DNA of 64,000 nt from assembly GCF_020696975.1 (NCBI RefSeq), contig NZ_JAJGBK010000022.1, forward strand, positions 91,280-155,279, written 5' to 3'. Each line of letters begins with the position of its first letter. Positions within the stretch are counted from its first letter, which is position 1. The position numbers and the translations under genes were made by a program. The notes below the pieces were generated by a model that made no database searches, was not told where the DNA came from, and was given only the letters and a program-made list of their open reading frames with translations. This DNA is from Methanoculleus sp. GTDB taxonomy: Archaea > Halobacteriota > Methanomicrobia > Methanomicrobiales > Methanoculleaceae. Of this stretch, positions 53,523-63,664 are shown piece by piece.

Positions 53523-54677
53523 ATGTACAACAAGGATCCAGTTCGGGCGAGTCCACCCGCTCCCTTAGAGGGGTGGTTCCCCGAAGAGGCAACTGTGCCA
53601 TTGCCACAGTACATAGATACAGAGAGAGGCAGATGGATAAAACAACATACCCCCCGGAGTATCGGGCAGGAGAGCCCGATAGATGTCCCGGCCCTCCACT
53701 GTGAGGTCCAGGAGCAGATTAGCCCATTACGAACGCCGGCAGCCCCGGGACACCGGCAGATCGTGAGCGAGACCGCGGATGCCGCGCTTGTCCCGTCCCG
53801 ACGGTCGGGCAAGATGAAGACACTTGCAGCTATCCCCTGTTTCAACGAGGAGATTGCCATCGGTTCGGTCGTCCTGACGGCCCGGCCGTACACTGACGAG
53901 GTCCTTGTGATCGATGACGGGTGCACGGACGGGACCGTAAAGGTTGCCCGGGATGCCGGAGCGACCGTCATCTCGCACGACGCCCGGATGGGGAAAGGAC
54001 GGGGGATCAAGAGCGCTCTTCAGTATGCAGTCGATCACAACTACGACTGCCTGGTCTTCATGGACGGAGACGGCCAGCATGACCCAAGAGAGATACCCCT
54101 TCTAACCGAGCCGATCCTCACCGATACCGCCGATCTCGTCATCGGGTTTCGGACCTTCGATCAGATGCCCCTGTACCGGAGGTTCGGCCGGGCGGTGCTC
54201 GATCTCGCCTCCAGCAACGGCAGCGGGATCACGGACTCACAGTGCGGCTTTCGGGCGCTGAACCGAAAGAGCATGGAGTCGATGCTTGGCACGTTGCGGA
54301 AGAATGATTTTTCAACCGAGTCGGAGATGCTCCGGATTGCGCAGGAGAAGCATCTGCGCATCGGAGAGACGCCGATCTATTGTAAGTATGGAGAACAATA
54401 CACATCCACCAAAAACCCCATATCTCACGGAATAGAGGTGCTTGGATCGCTCTTCTGGATCACGGTGGAGAGAAAACCTCTCCTGCATATCGGTCTCCCG
54501 GGGCTTGCCGCGATGCTTGCCGGCATCTTTCTCCTGCTCCAGTTTCTCCAGGGATTCGCGGAGACCGGCATCGTCCTGATCGAGCAGGGCATGCTCGCAT
54601 CGCTCTTCCTGATCCCGGGAACGATCGCACTCATACTGGGCTTGATGCTCGCCCTTATCGCACGGCTGCAGGAGTGA
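53523..54677 (+). CDS. GT2 glycosyltransferase with C-terminal membrane helices
   Basis: 384 residues from the ATG at 53,523, which has GAGGGG at the right spacing; an ATG at 53,814 begins the conserved part and would give 287 residues. The GT2 core has IPCFNEEIAIGS, VIDDGCTDGTVKVA, MDGDGQHDPREIP and DSQCGFRAL. Two membrane segments close the protein (~315-380), as in dolichyl-phosphate sugar synthases. It probably transfers a sugar to dolichyl phosphate for glycan assembly. The ~97-residue extension lacks similarity to GT2 proteins. Confidence 0.85.
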   Translation: MYNKDPVRASPPAPLEGWFPEEATVPLPQYIDTERGRWIKQHTPRSIGQESPIDVPALHCEVQEQISPLRTPAAPGHRQIVSETADAALVPSRRSGKMKTLAAIPCFNEEIAIGSVVLTARPYTDEVLVIDDGCTDGTVKVARDAGATVISHDARMGKGRGIKSALQYAVDHNYDCLVFMDGDGQHDPREIPLLTEPILTDTADLVIGFRTFDQMPLYRRFGRAVLDLASSNGSGITDSQCGFRALNRKSMESMLGTLRKNDFSTESEMLRIAQEKHLRIGETPIYCKYGEQYTSTKNPISHGIEVLGSLFWITVERKPLLHIGLPGLAAMLAGIFLLLQFLQGFAETGIVLIEQGMLASLFLIPGTIALILGLMLALIARLQE

Positions 54678-54715
54678 GCAGGGATGAGAGGCAGAACAGA
54701 GAGAAGGAGCATAGA

Positions 54716-55795
54716 ATGATCGGAGTGCTACTTGGCACGCGGCCGGAGATCATCAAGATGTCTCCCGTCATCCGGGAGTGCGAGCGCAGGGGTCTTGACT
54801 ACTTCATCATTCACACCGGACAGCACTACTCCTACGAGATGGACCGGCTCTTCTTTGAGGAACTCGACCTGCCGGACCCGGACTACAGCCTCGATGTGGG
54901 TTCAGGGACCCATGCCGCCCAGACGGCCGGGATCATGACCGGCGTCGAGGATGTCCTGACGAAGGAGTCTCCCGAGATCGTCCTCGTGCAGGGGGATACC
55001 AACACCGTCATGGCCGGGGCCCTCGCGGCATCGAAACTCCATGTGCGGGTGGGCCACATCGAGGCAGGGCTCCGGAGCTTCAACCGCTGGATGCCGGAGG
55101 AGATCAACCGGGTGGTCACCGACCATATCTCGGATTATCTCTTTGCTCCAACCGAGAACGCCCGAGAGAACCTTCTCAACGAGGGTATCTCGGACCGGAA
55201 GATCTGCGTGACCGGCAACACCATCGTCGATGCTGTGTACCAGAACCTCGAGATAGCAAAGAGAAAGGTCAGCGTCTTAAAAGACCTCGACCTCGAGCCC
55301 CGGGAGTACTTCCTTGTCACCGCTCACCGGCAGGAGAACGTGGACAACCGGGCCCGGCTCAAGGAGATCCTCAAAGGCCTTGAAGGTGTGCAGAAGGAGT
55401 TCTCCATGCCGGTCGTCTTCCCGGTCCACCCGAGGACCGAAAAAAGGATTAAGGAACTGGGCATCGGGGTTGACGGGCTGAACCTGACCAAACCCTTCGG
55501 GTTCTTAGAGTTCCTGCAGCTCGAGTCCCAGGCGAGACTCGTGCTGACCGACTCCGGCGGCGTTCAGGAGGAGACCTGCGTTCTCGGCGTTCCATGCGCT
55601 ACGATGCGGTATGACACCGAGCGGCCCGAGACGCTGGATGTTGGATCAAACATCCTGGTCGGTGCCGATTCGGGGAAGATCCTCGCCGGGGTTCGTTCTA
55701 TAGCGACCTGGAAGTCCGACTGGAAGAACCCTTACGGCGATGGGATCGCCGGAAAAATGATCGTGATGGTCTGTGCCGCCGCACGATCCCGATAA
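54716..55795 (+). CDS. wecB: UDP-N-acetylglucosamine 2-epimerase
   Basis: 359 residues from the ATG at 54,716 with AAGGAG upstream. Motifs VLLGTRPEIIKMSPVIREC, VQGDTNTVMAGALAA, GHIEAGLRSFNRWMPEEINR and TDSGGVQEETCVLGVPC are the epimerase signature. It makes UDP-ManNAc from UDP-GlcNAc, the substrate of the next gene product. Confidence 0.94.
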   Translation: MIGVLLGTRPEIIKMSPVIRECERRGLDYFIIHTGQHYSYEMDRLFFEELDLPDPDYSLDVGSGTHAAQTAGIMTGVEDVLTKESPEIVLVQGDTNTVMAGALAASKLHVRVGHIEAGLRSFNRWMPEEINRVVTDHISDYLFAPTENARENLLNEGISDRKICVTGNTIVDAVYQNLEIAKRKVSVLKDLDLEPREYFLVTAHRQENVDNRARLKEILKGLEGVQKEFSMPVVFPVHPRTEKRIKELGIGVDGLNLTKPFGFLEFLQLESQARLVLTDSGGVQEETCVLGVPCATMRYDTERPETLDVGSNILVGADSGKILAGVRSIATWKSDWKNPYGDGIAGKMIVMVCAAARSR

Positions 55796-55814
55796 TCCTA
55801 CAAGGAGAATACGC

Positions 55815-57188
55815 ATGAAGATCTGTGTACTGGGCTTGGGATACATAGGGTTGCCGACCGCGCTGCTGTTTGCTGCCAATGGAGCGGATGTTGTCGGCGT
55901 CGACGTGAAACAGGACGTAGTAGATTGTCTGAACCATGGAAACCTCCCGTTCAAGGAGCCGGGGCTCGAGGACCTGTACCGGGATGCTAAGCACCAGTTC
56001 ATCGCAAGGACCGAACCGGAGGCCGCGGACGCATTCCTGATTGCCGTCCCGACACCCCTGGATCCGGCAACAAAGGTCTCCAACCTCTCGTATGTCAAAG
56101 CGGCAGCCGACGCGATCGCTCCCCACCTCCGCAAAGGGGATCTCGTCATCCTCGAATCGACCGTCCCGCCCGGGACAAGCGAACGGGTCATCATCCCCAG
56201 GCTCGAGAAGAGCGGTGTTACTGTCGGGGAATTTTTATACGCCCATTGCCCAGAACGGGCAATTCCCGGGCGGACACTGCATGAGATGGCGGGCAACTGC
56301 CGCATCATCGGCGGGTACGACCGGGACTCGACCGATAAGGCGACATCGATCTACCAGACGTTTGTCAGCGGGCAGATCTACCAGACCGACACGCGGACGG
56401 CGGAGTTCGTCAAGTTGATGGAGAACACCTGCCGCGACGTCAACATCGCGCTCGCGAACGAGTTCGCCCAGCTTGCCGAGGAGTGCGGGATCAACGTCTG
56501 GGAGGCTATCACCCTCGCCAACAAGCATCCGCGGGTCACGGTCCTCAACCCCGGTCCGGGGGTGGGCGGACACTGCATCGCCGTCGATCCCTGGTTCCTG
56601 ACCGAGAACTCGACACGGTGCAGGATGGTCTCCACGGCACGGGAGGTCAACGACTCCATGCCGAACTACGTGCTGCACGTCGTTCGCAGCCTGCTTGCCG
56701 GTATCAGGGACCCGACGATCAGCATCTTCGGCGTCGCCTACAAGGGTGACGTCGGTGATACCCGCGAGAGCCCGGCGTTCAAGTTCATCCAGCTGGCCGA
56801 GAACGAGGGGTATGCCATCAGGTGCCACGACCCGTACGCGAGCGAGTTCCCGCACCCTCTCATGGACGCAGCGGATGCGGCCTCCGGGAGCGACTGCATT
56901 GTTGTCCTGACCGATCACGACTGTTTCCGGGCGATCGAGCCTGCAGGGCTCCGGATGCGAACGAAGTTCGTCATCGATGCCAGGAACGTCCTCGACCACG
57001 AGAAGTGGACCGGCCAGGGTTTTGCCGTCCGGGTGCTGGGCGACGGTTCATCGGTGCAGCCGGTGCCGGCAGACGAGCTCGCCCCCTCAGCAAGCATATA
57101 CCCTGCAGACGCAGCACGCTCGATCGCATCCCCATCAGCGCCGTCAGTCTCCCTGCTCACTCAGAACGGGCGGGACGGGCTTCTCTAG
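55815..57188 (+). CDS. wecC: UDP-N-acetyl-D-mannosamine dehydrogenase
   Basis: 457 residues from the ATG at 55,815, 20 bases after wecB. The NAD-binding motif is CVLGLGYIGLPTALLFA. EFVKLMENTCRDVNIALANE holds the catalytic lysine and PGVGGHCIAVDPWFL the catalytic cysteine. It oxidises UDP-ManNAc to UDP-ManNAc uronate. The last ~45 residues are serine/alanine-rich and longer than usual. Confidence 0.94.
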   Translation: MKICVLGLGYIGLPTALLFAANGADVVGVDVKQDVVDCLNHGNLPFKEPGLEDLYRDAKHQFIARTEPEAADAFLIAVPTPLDPATKVSNLSYVKAAADAIAPHLRKGDLVILESTVPPGTSERVIIPRLEKSGVTVGEFLYAHCPERAIPGRTLHEMAGNCRIIGGYDRDSTDKATSIYQTFVSGQIYQTDTRTAEFVKLMENTCRDVNIALANEFAQLAEECGINVWEAITLANKHPRVTVLNPGPGVGGHCIAVDPWFLTENSTRCRMVSTAREVNDSMPNYVLHVVRSLLAGIRDPTISIFGVAYKGDVGDTRESPAFKFIQLAENEGYAIRCHDPYASEFPHPLMDAADAASGSDCIVVLTDHDCFRAIEPAGLRMRTKFVIDARNVLDHEKWTGQGFAVRVLGDGSSVQPVPADELAPSASIYPADAARSIASPSAPSVSLLTQNGRDGLL

Positions 57189-57259
57189 CCCCGCACGCGG
57201 CATACCAGGGATGATCGTCAGGCTCCACCGGCAGGCATTCAAATAAGACGAGGAATTGC

Positions 57260-58468
57260 ATGAAACGGATATGTATCGTATCACAGCATTATCCACCGGA
57301 AAAATCAGGGAATGCGTCACGCATCTATGACACCGCCGTGCATCTTGCGAGACTGGGCCTCGACGTGACCGTGCTTGCGCCTCACCCCACATTCCCCACA
57401 GGATCGTTTCCCCGTGTCTGGAAGCGGTCGGATGTGCAGGAGGTCGATGGGGTCCGGGTTGTGCGGCTCTGGACCTGGCAGCCGGTCTCCGGGGATCCGG
57501 GGTTTGCAAGCAGGATGGCCTACTACCTCCTCTTCCCGCTCCACGCCGCACTCTGGCTCTTTCTCGCCCGGAACCGGTTCGATGCGGTCGTCACGTCCGC
57601 ACCGCCCCTCTTCACCGGGATCCCGGGCTACGTCCTGAAACGGACAACCCGGGTGACGTGGATCCTTGATATCCGTGACCTCTGGATCGACGCGTCGATA
57701 AGCCTCGGGTTCCTCCGGGAGGGGAGCATTTACGAGAGGATGAGCCGGCAGTTCGAGCAGGCCTGCCTCGCCCGGGCCGATCTCGTCGGGGTCACGACCG
57801 AGGAGCTCGGCCGGCGGATATCGTCGCGGTACCGGGTCACGGCGCCGATGGAGTTGATGCCGAACGGCGTCAACACCGACTTCTTCCGCCCGGCCAACAA
57901 CGAAAAGAAGAAGCAGATCATCTATGCCGGCAACGTCGGGCATGCCCAGGACCTTGATAAGGTGGCCCTCGCCGTCAAGTCGATGAACGGCACATACAAC
58001 CTGAAACTCCTCATCGTCGGTGACGGTGACACACGAGAATACCTCAAGCAGCTGGCGAAGTCCGAGAATATAACCGACTCGGTCATCTTTACGGGCATCC
58101 TCCCGCGTGAGGAGATCCCCCTGCTGCTCTCCGAGTCCCTGATCGGGGTTGCGCCCCTAAAGAGGCTCGATAACCTCGAGTATGCCGCCCCCACCAAGGC
58201 CTACGAGTACATGGCATGCGGTATCCCCTTCGTCGGTTGCGGAAGCGGCGAGATCGCCCGGCTCGCAGAGAAGTCGGGTGCCGGGGTCATTGCTGAGAAT
58301 ACGCCGGAGGCCATCGCCGCCACACTCTCCTCGCTCCTCGACGACCCGGAGAGGATGGAGGAGATGGGCCGCCGGGGACGGGCGTATGTCGCAGAACACT
58401 ACGACCGGCGGTCGATCGCCCTGAAACTGAAGCAGCATATCGAGAGGATGACATGGACGGGGCCCTGA
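57260..58468 (+). CDS. GT4-family glycosyltransferase
   Basis: 402 residues, GT-B fold. The N-terminal SQHYPPEKSGNASRIYDTA and C-terminal GVAPLKRLDNLEYAAPTKAYEYMACGIP with the E-x7-E donor-binding pattern match GT4 enzymes such as WbuB. GAGGA lies upstream of the start. It would add a sugar in glycan assembly; donor and acceptor unknown. The last 16 bases overlap the next gene. Confidence 0.9.
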   Translation: MKRICIVSQHYPPEKSGNASRIYDTAVHLARLGLDVTVLAPHPTFPTGSFPRVWKRSDVQEVDGVRVVRLWTWQPVSGDPGFASRMAYYLLFPLHAALWLFLARNRFDAVVTSAPPLFTGIPGYVLKRTTRVTWILDIRDLWIDASISLGFLREGSIYERMSRQFEQACLARADLVGVTTEELGRRISSRYRVTAPMELMPNGVNTDFFRPANNEKKKQIIYAGNVGHAQDLDKVALAVKSMNGTYNLKLLIVGDGDTREYLKQLAKSENITDSVIFTGILPREEIPLLLSESLIGVAPLKRLDNLEYAAPTKAYEYMACGIPFVGCGSGEIARLAEKSGAGVIAENTPEAIAATLSSLLDDPERMEEMGRRGRAYVAEHYDRRSIALKLKQHIERMTWTGP

Positions 58469-59643
58469 GACCGCTTCTCGCCCGGGTTACCGGAGCGGTC
58501 CGCGAGCTTGCGGTCGTCGAGGGTGAGACCGCGTACATCCGCGATCCGGTCTTCCCGGTCATCCGCAACCGTGTCCACGCCGAGGTCGCGAAGGCGATGC
58601 TTCGCCAGGGCGGCGATCCGCTCCTCGCTCCCATCCTGAACTACGTCGCGGCATGCCAGAACCCGGACGGGTCCTACAACGAGATCCATCTCAACTACAA
58701 CGAGCCCTCGGCCCTGATCACGGCGTTTATCGGCGACGCGCTGCTTGAGGCGGCCGACCGGCATCCGCACGAAGAGGCTCTCCACAAGGCCCGGGACTTC
58801 GTCCTCGCGGCCGAACGGCGGCCGGGCTACTTCCTGAAGTCGTCAGGCTACACCGCCGACCACCTGAACGTCGACGCCTCCTGCGGGGCGTTTCTTGCCC
58901 GGTATGCTGAGCGCTACAGCGATGAGTTGGCCCATGCCGCCGCCCGGCGGGCGGCGGAGAACGTCGTCCGCCATCAGCGCCGCGACGGCGTCTATCCCTA
59001 CGCCGTCGATAAAGGGACCTACCCATTTGTCTTCAGCCTTCCCTGCATCCACTACCAGGGGGTGACGATCTACTACCTTGCAAAGGCAAACGAGGTGCTC
59101 TGCGACGACCGCATCGACGAGAGCATCAGGGAGGGGGCACGGTGGCTCGCCGCGGCCCAGCGCCCCGGCGGGCGGTTTGACTGGTCGAAGAGCGGGCTCT
59201 CATTCGCATACTGCCTCTCAGGAGCGTACGCGTTCGCTCATGCCTCCTTCGTCTACGCGTCCCGGATGGACGACCGCTACCGGGAGAACGCCGGCCTCTG
59301 CCTCGATTGGCTCGATGCGAACGTGCAGGGGCTCGCACCCCGGTGGGAGCCGGGCTCCTGGAGCGATCTCGTCCCGTCCGTCGCGGCGGCGGCAAAGACG
59401 GCATCCCTCGGGAGTTATCCCACGCGGCATCGGGCGTTCCGGTTCGGCTACGGCGTCTACCGGCAGATTGCCAGGAGACGCTACAGCGAGACCGCGGAGA
59501 CGCGGTCGTTTGAGGTCATCTCCCGGCTGCTCGGGATCCGGTCGTCGACCGTGGAGCCGTCGAAGAACTTTCCCGATCTCTTCATGACGTCGGAGATGCT
59601 CGATTGCCTCAGCCAATCAGGGATCTGGGGGAACCACACATGA
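58453..59643 (+). CDS. Alpha/alpha-toroid protein of a polysaccharide locus
   Basis: 396 residues, almost all alpha-helix in repeating pairs (for example ALITAFIGDALLEAADRH; GAFLARYAERYSDELAHAAA; ITYYLAKANEVLCDDR-like). This is the pattern of (alpha/alpha)6 toroids such as terpenoid-cyclase-like or glycosidase-like folds. No signal peptide. It overlaps the GT4 gene by 16 bases and the dehydrogenase by four, so it works with them. Candidate role: uronyl epimerase/lyase-like or a binding scaffold; not provable here. Confidence 0.6.
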   Translation: MDGALRPLLARVTGAVRELAVVEGETAYIRDPVFPVIRNRVHAEVAKAMLRQGGDPLLAPILNYVAACQNPDGSYNEIHLNYNEPSALITAFIGDALLEAADRHPHEEALHKARDFVLAAERRPGYFLKSSGYTADHLNVDASCGAFLARYAERYSDELAHAAARRAAENVVRHQRRDGVYPYAVDKGTYPFVFSLPCIHYQGVTIYYLAKANEVLCDDRIDESIREGARWLAAAQRPGGRFDWSKSGLSFAYCLSGAYAFAHASFVYASRMDDRYRENAGLCLDWLDANVQGLAPRWEPGSWSDLVPSVAAAAKTASLGSYPTRHRAFRFGYGVYRQIARRRYSETAETRSFEVISRLLGIRSSTVEPSKNFPDLFMTSEMLDCLSQSGIWGNHT

Positions 59644-61787
59644 AACAGGTATTGCTCGACCTGCAGTCAGGGTCTATCCAGGTGGAGAACGTTCCCGTTC
59701 CCGCCGTAACACGGGGGGTGGTCGTCGAGAACGCCTACTCCCTCATCAGCGCCGGCACGGAGTCGTCGCTGATCAACCTCGCACAGCAGTCGCTCGTCGG
59801 GAAGGCGAAGGCACGCCCCGACGACGTGAAGAAAGTCCTCCAGAAGGTCGGGACGGACGGTCCCTTCTCGGCCTACCAGCAGGCGATGAGCCGCCTTGCA
59901 AAGCCGGAACCGCTCGGCTACAGTTGTGCCGGGACGGTGGTCCGGACCGGGTCCGACGACTTTGAGGTCGGTGACCGCGTCGCCTGCGGCGGGGCCGGGT
60001 ATGCGGTCCACGCCGAGTATGTCGCGGTCCCGCGAAACCTCTGTGTCAGGGTCCCGGACGGCGTCAGCCTCAGGGAAGCGGCGTTCACGACCGTCGGGTC
60101 GATCGCGATGCACGGTGTCCGGAACGCACAGGTCACGGTGGGGGAGAGCGTCGCGGTGATCGGGCTCGGGCTGATCGGGCTCCTCTCGGTGCAGGTCCTC
60201 AAGGCCGCGGGGTGCCGGGTGATCGGGATCGATATCGATCCCGAGAAACTCGCACTTGCCGCGGAACTCGGGGCAGACGTCGTCTCGAACTACGACGGCC
60301 TTGAGGAGAGGATGAAGGCATTCTCGCCGTTCGGGGCGGACGCGGTCATCATCACCGCGGCCACACGGTCGAGCGCCCCCATCGAGGCCGCCGGCCGCCT
60401 GGTCAGGGAGCAGGGCAGGGTCGTGGTCGTCGGGAACGTGGGGATGAACGTGCCCCGCGACACCTTCTATGCGAAAGAGGCGGAGGTCGTCGTCTCCCGG
60501 TCCTACGGTCCCGGCCGCTACGACCGGAACTACGAGGAGAAAGGGGTCGATTACCCGATTTACGTCCGGTGGACGGAGCGCAGAAACATGGAGGCGTTCT
60601 TAGACCTGGTGCGGCAGAAGAGGATCGATCTTGACCCCCTGATCACCCACACCTTCCCGCTTGACGAGGCGCCCGAGGCTTACAGCCTCATCAACACGGG
60701 AAGAGAGCGGTTCATCGGGGTCCTCCTCCAGTACAGCCCAAACGGTGCAGGCGCCGCCGGGACAATCGTCCGCCTCCCGGAACCGGCGGCCCGGCCGCGG
60801 AAGGTCCCCGCCGGCGCCCGGACGCTCGGGTGCATCGGCGCCGGGGTCCACGCCCTCTCCGCCCTCTACCCGAACCTTCCGGCGCTCCCGGTGAGCCTCG
60901 CGGGAGTCGCGACCGCGACGGGGCTCTCGGCGCACTCGGTGGGGAAGAAGTACGGGTTCGCCTACTGCACCACCGACCATCATAAGATCCTCGACGACCC
61001 CGGGATCGACGCGGTGCTGATCGCGACCCGAAACGACCTGCACGCATCCATGGCCGTCGAGGCACTCCGTGCCGGAAAAGACGTCTTCGTCGAGAAACCG
61101 CTCGCGACGGATATCGACGGCCTCAAGGAGATCGTTGATGCCTGGAACGAATCCGGGCAGCGGCTGATGGTCGGGTTCAACCGGCGCTACTCACCGCTTG
61201 CGCGGAGGATGAAGGAGTTCTTCGGGAACCGGACGACACCTGCGGTCCTGCACTACCGCGTCAACGCCGGGCAGATCCCGCCCGGGCACTGGGTGCACGA
61301 CGACGAACAGGGCGGCGGGATGCTGATCTCGGAGTGCTGCCACTTCATCGACTTCATGCAGTATATCACCGATGCACGGCCGGTCCAGGTCTATGCCCGG
61401 GCGATCGAACCGACCGGGACCCTCCAGAAGTATGACAACTTCCAGGCGACCCTGGCGTTCGACGACGGGTCGCTCGGGACCGTCACCTACACGACGCTCG
61501 GAGACCGCTCCTACCCAAAAGAGACCGTCGAGGTCTTTTGCGGCAACGCTGTCGGGCGGATCACCGACTTTCGCGACCTCGAACTCCGGCGAGACGGGAA
61601 GGCATCGAAGGAGAGGCGGTGGCTCACCCAGGAGAAGGGGTTCGCCGAGGAGCTCCAGGCGTTCGTCAAGGGCGAGGAGCCGGATTTCGCAGGGAGCGTC
61701 GCGACGACGCTTGCAACGTTTGCGGCGTGGGAGTCGATCGATACCGGAGAGCCCCGGACGATCGATCTCGGGCGGGTCGGGTTGTGA
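59640..61787 (+). CDS. Two-domain dehydrogenase (MDR plus Gfo/Idh/MocA)
   Basis: 715 residues from the ATG at 59,640, overlapping the upstream stop (ATGA). Residues 1-~370 are a zinc-alcohol-dehydrogenase-like MDR domain (GYSCAGTVVRTGSDDFEVGD; VAVIGLGLIGLLSVQVL). Residues ~385-715 are a Gfo/Idh/MocA oxidoreductase (GCIGAGVHALS; EKPLATDIDGLKEIVD; FNRRYSPLARRMKEFF). This fusion is common in surface polysaccharide loci, often with toroid/heparinase-like proteins, and probably modifies a nucleotide sugar. Confidence 0.88.
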   Translation: MKQVLLDLQSGSIQVENVPVPAVTRGVVVENAYSLISAGTESSLINLAQQSLVGKAKARPDDVKKVLQKVGTDGPFSAYQQAMSRLAKPEPLGYSCAGTVVRTGSDDFEVGDRVACGGAGYAVHAEYVAVPRNLCVRVPDGVSLREAAFTTVGSIAMHGVRNAQVTVGESVAVIGLGLIGLLSVQVLKAAGCRVIGIDIDPEKLALAAELGADVVSNYDGLEERMKAFSPFGADAVIITAATRSSAPIEAAGRLVREQGRVVVVGNVGMNVPRDTFYAKEAEVVVSRSYGPGRYDRNYEEKGVDYPIYVRWTERRNMEAFLDLVRQKRIDLDPLITHTFPLDEAPEAYSLINTGRERFIGVLLQYSPNGAGAAGTIVRLPEPAARPRKVPAGARTLGCIGAGVHALSALYPNLPALPVSLAGVATATGLSAHSVGKKYGFAYCTTDHHKILDDPGIDAVLIATRNDLHASMAVEALRAGKDVFVEKPLATDIDGLKEIVDAWNESGQRLMVGFNRRYSPLARRMKEFFGNRTTPAVLHYRVNAGQIPPGHWVHDDEQGGGMLISECCHFIDFMQYITDARPVQVYARAIEPTGTLQKYDNFQATLAFDDGSLGTVTYTTLGDRSYPKETVEVFCGNAVGRITDFRDLELRRDGKASKERRWLTQEKGFAEELQAFVKGEEPDFAGSVATTLATFAAWESIDTGEPRTIDLGRVGL

Positions 61788-61992
61788 TGCGGTAGGACCG
61801 TCTTCACCACTCTTTTTAACCTTGAGGAGCCTGTCCACGACCGGGACCGCGGGGACTGCGAGAGGGGGTCCCCTTATCCGTTCTGACGAATCCGACGTAA
61901 ACGCGATCCGCCCCTGGAGGACCGGCTCTCCCGGGAATCCACAATAGAGGTATAGTCCGGGGCGGACGGGCCGCCCCTATCCGGCCGGGGAC

Positions 61993-63203
61993 TTACAGGG
62001 ACGAGAGCCGTGCCTGCCGGACGAACGCCAGCTGCTCACGGATCCTCTCCGGGATCGTGAGGGGGGTTTTCGCCGTAACGGCCTCTTTCCATCCCCCGTC
62101 ACGGCACGAGCAGTCCAGCCCCTCGAACTCTGCCGTATCGAAACGGCAGTTGTAGCGCTCGATCGCAGCCGTGATCTCGGCATCGCACACCCCGCAGTTC
62201 CGGGCCCCGTCGAGGGACTCGACCGAGTAGGTCCAGGGGCTGACATAGACGTGGGCATGATCCCCGAACTGCGCCCGGCATCGCTGGAGGATATCGACGA
62301 GGCTCCAGAGCCACGGCGGGCGGTAGAGGTCATTCTTCCAGAGTTCGTGGACGACGGTGTTCTTCTCGACCGTCGTGACCTCAAGATCCACGTAATCGAT
62401 CCCCCGGGATACACAGTAAGACACAGTCGCGAGGATATCGCGGATCGACTCCGCCTCGGTGAGGAACGGGGGTTTTACAAGCAGAAGCGGTTTCGTCAGC
62501 ACGCCCATGCTCCGCATCCTCGAATGGAAGACGTCGAAGTTATTTGCCGAGAACCCCTTGTTGATGCAGAGGTTCATCACCAGAGGGTTCGCGGACTCAA
62601 ACCCGAACGCCACCTCGAGTTGCCGCCCGTTTAAGGCCTTCTTCATCCTCTGAACATGCCCGTCCGGTGTGTAGTCAATCCTGGATTCAACGACCACCTT
62701 CCTGATGCTCTGATACCCGTCGATGTACGAGCAGATCTTCTCAATAGCATCAACCGGCATCTCACGCTCGTTAAAGATGTTCCCGTCGTTGTATATCGAT
62801 ATGATCGGGTAATCCCCGAGGTCGATGGCGTCCATCACGTACTCGAACTGCGCGACATACTCCCCGGCCGAGACCTCCCTGCCCCGGGAAGTCGCGCAGT
62901 AAAACCCGCACATGGTGCACCCCCCGGTCTTCTCGACCCACTCGCAACCGGTGGAACGCAGGAAGACGATCAGCCGCCGGACGGGCTGGCCGTCAAGGTA
63001 GCCTACCCGCTCCTCCCATCCGATGGGAACGGTGAAATCAAGATCTTCAGGAACGGTTCTGTTCTCTCTGCGCAGCCCGCCGGCCAGTGCCCGTATCTCG
63101 TCCAGAAGATCCGTATCAGTCGGAAAACCCGTGAAGACATCCGCGTTGCTACTGGTGTCAGGTATAGCCTTCTCTAGAATAATTACCCCCCCATCCCGGG
63201 CAT
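61993..63203 (-). CDS. Radical SAM protein, RaSEA-like, with an apparent 5' frameshift
   Basis: The clear part runs from about 63,180 down to 61,993. The radical SAM cluster region reads TGCEWVEKTGGCTMCGFYC, with CxMCxFYC after GGC, as in archaeosine-type radical SAM proteins (TIGR01210-like). ISIYNDGNIFNE, VVESRIDY and FGFESANPLVMNLCINKGF follow, and a cysteine-rich tail (NCGVCDAEI; GLDCSCRDGG) ends it. In this frame there is no ATG, GTG or TTG before the cluster. An ATG at 63,203 reads MPGMGG-stop across a run of seven Gs; one more G would join it to the long frame. So this is a gene with a lost or mis-sequenced start. The polysaccharide neighbourhood leaves room for another substrate. Confidence 0.6.
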
Positions 63204-63664
63204 GTACGACCGTGTCGGAGACACAAACCCGGCAATCGTCGCCTTATCTTACCAAGACATACCCCTGATAGGTCTGTGCATATTTATACTTTATCCAGAT
63301 GCTCCCGCCATTGGGTTGGGTTTGCCGATCGGTATTCGGTTACCGGGGATACAGGGGAACAGACCGCTCGCCAAAAGAAGCCGGATCCGGACTTCACTCT
63401 AACACCTCACACGCGCCATCCCTGCACCCACAGGACCCTGATCTCGAAGGAAGCAGGTGCTGACATGCCAATTTATTTATACATCGTTCGGGCGTATACC
63501 ATCCCAATGCACACCAGGTGGACGTCCGGACCGGCCGAACGGAACGCATTCCCCCGGAAAAGAGGTTCCGGGAGATCACCGCGGTGCGCTGCCGGACAGG
63601 AGAGAACAGGGACCTCGTCCGGTGCGCATGGCAGACAAGCACACAAAACCAGGGAGGGACAGGC
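63204..63664. promoter_or_regulatory. Intergenic region between radical SAM and CapK-like genes
   Basis: About 460 bases without a credible gene; the open frames here are low-complexity. TATA-like sequences lie near 63,278-63,292 (CATATTTATACTTTATCC region) and near 63,472-63,485 (TTTATTTATACATC). The second would serve the rightward CapK-like gene, leaving a leader of about 180 bases. Confidence 0.4.
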
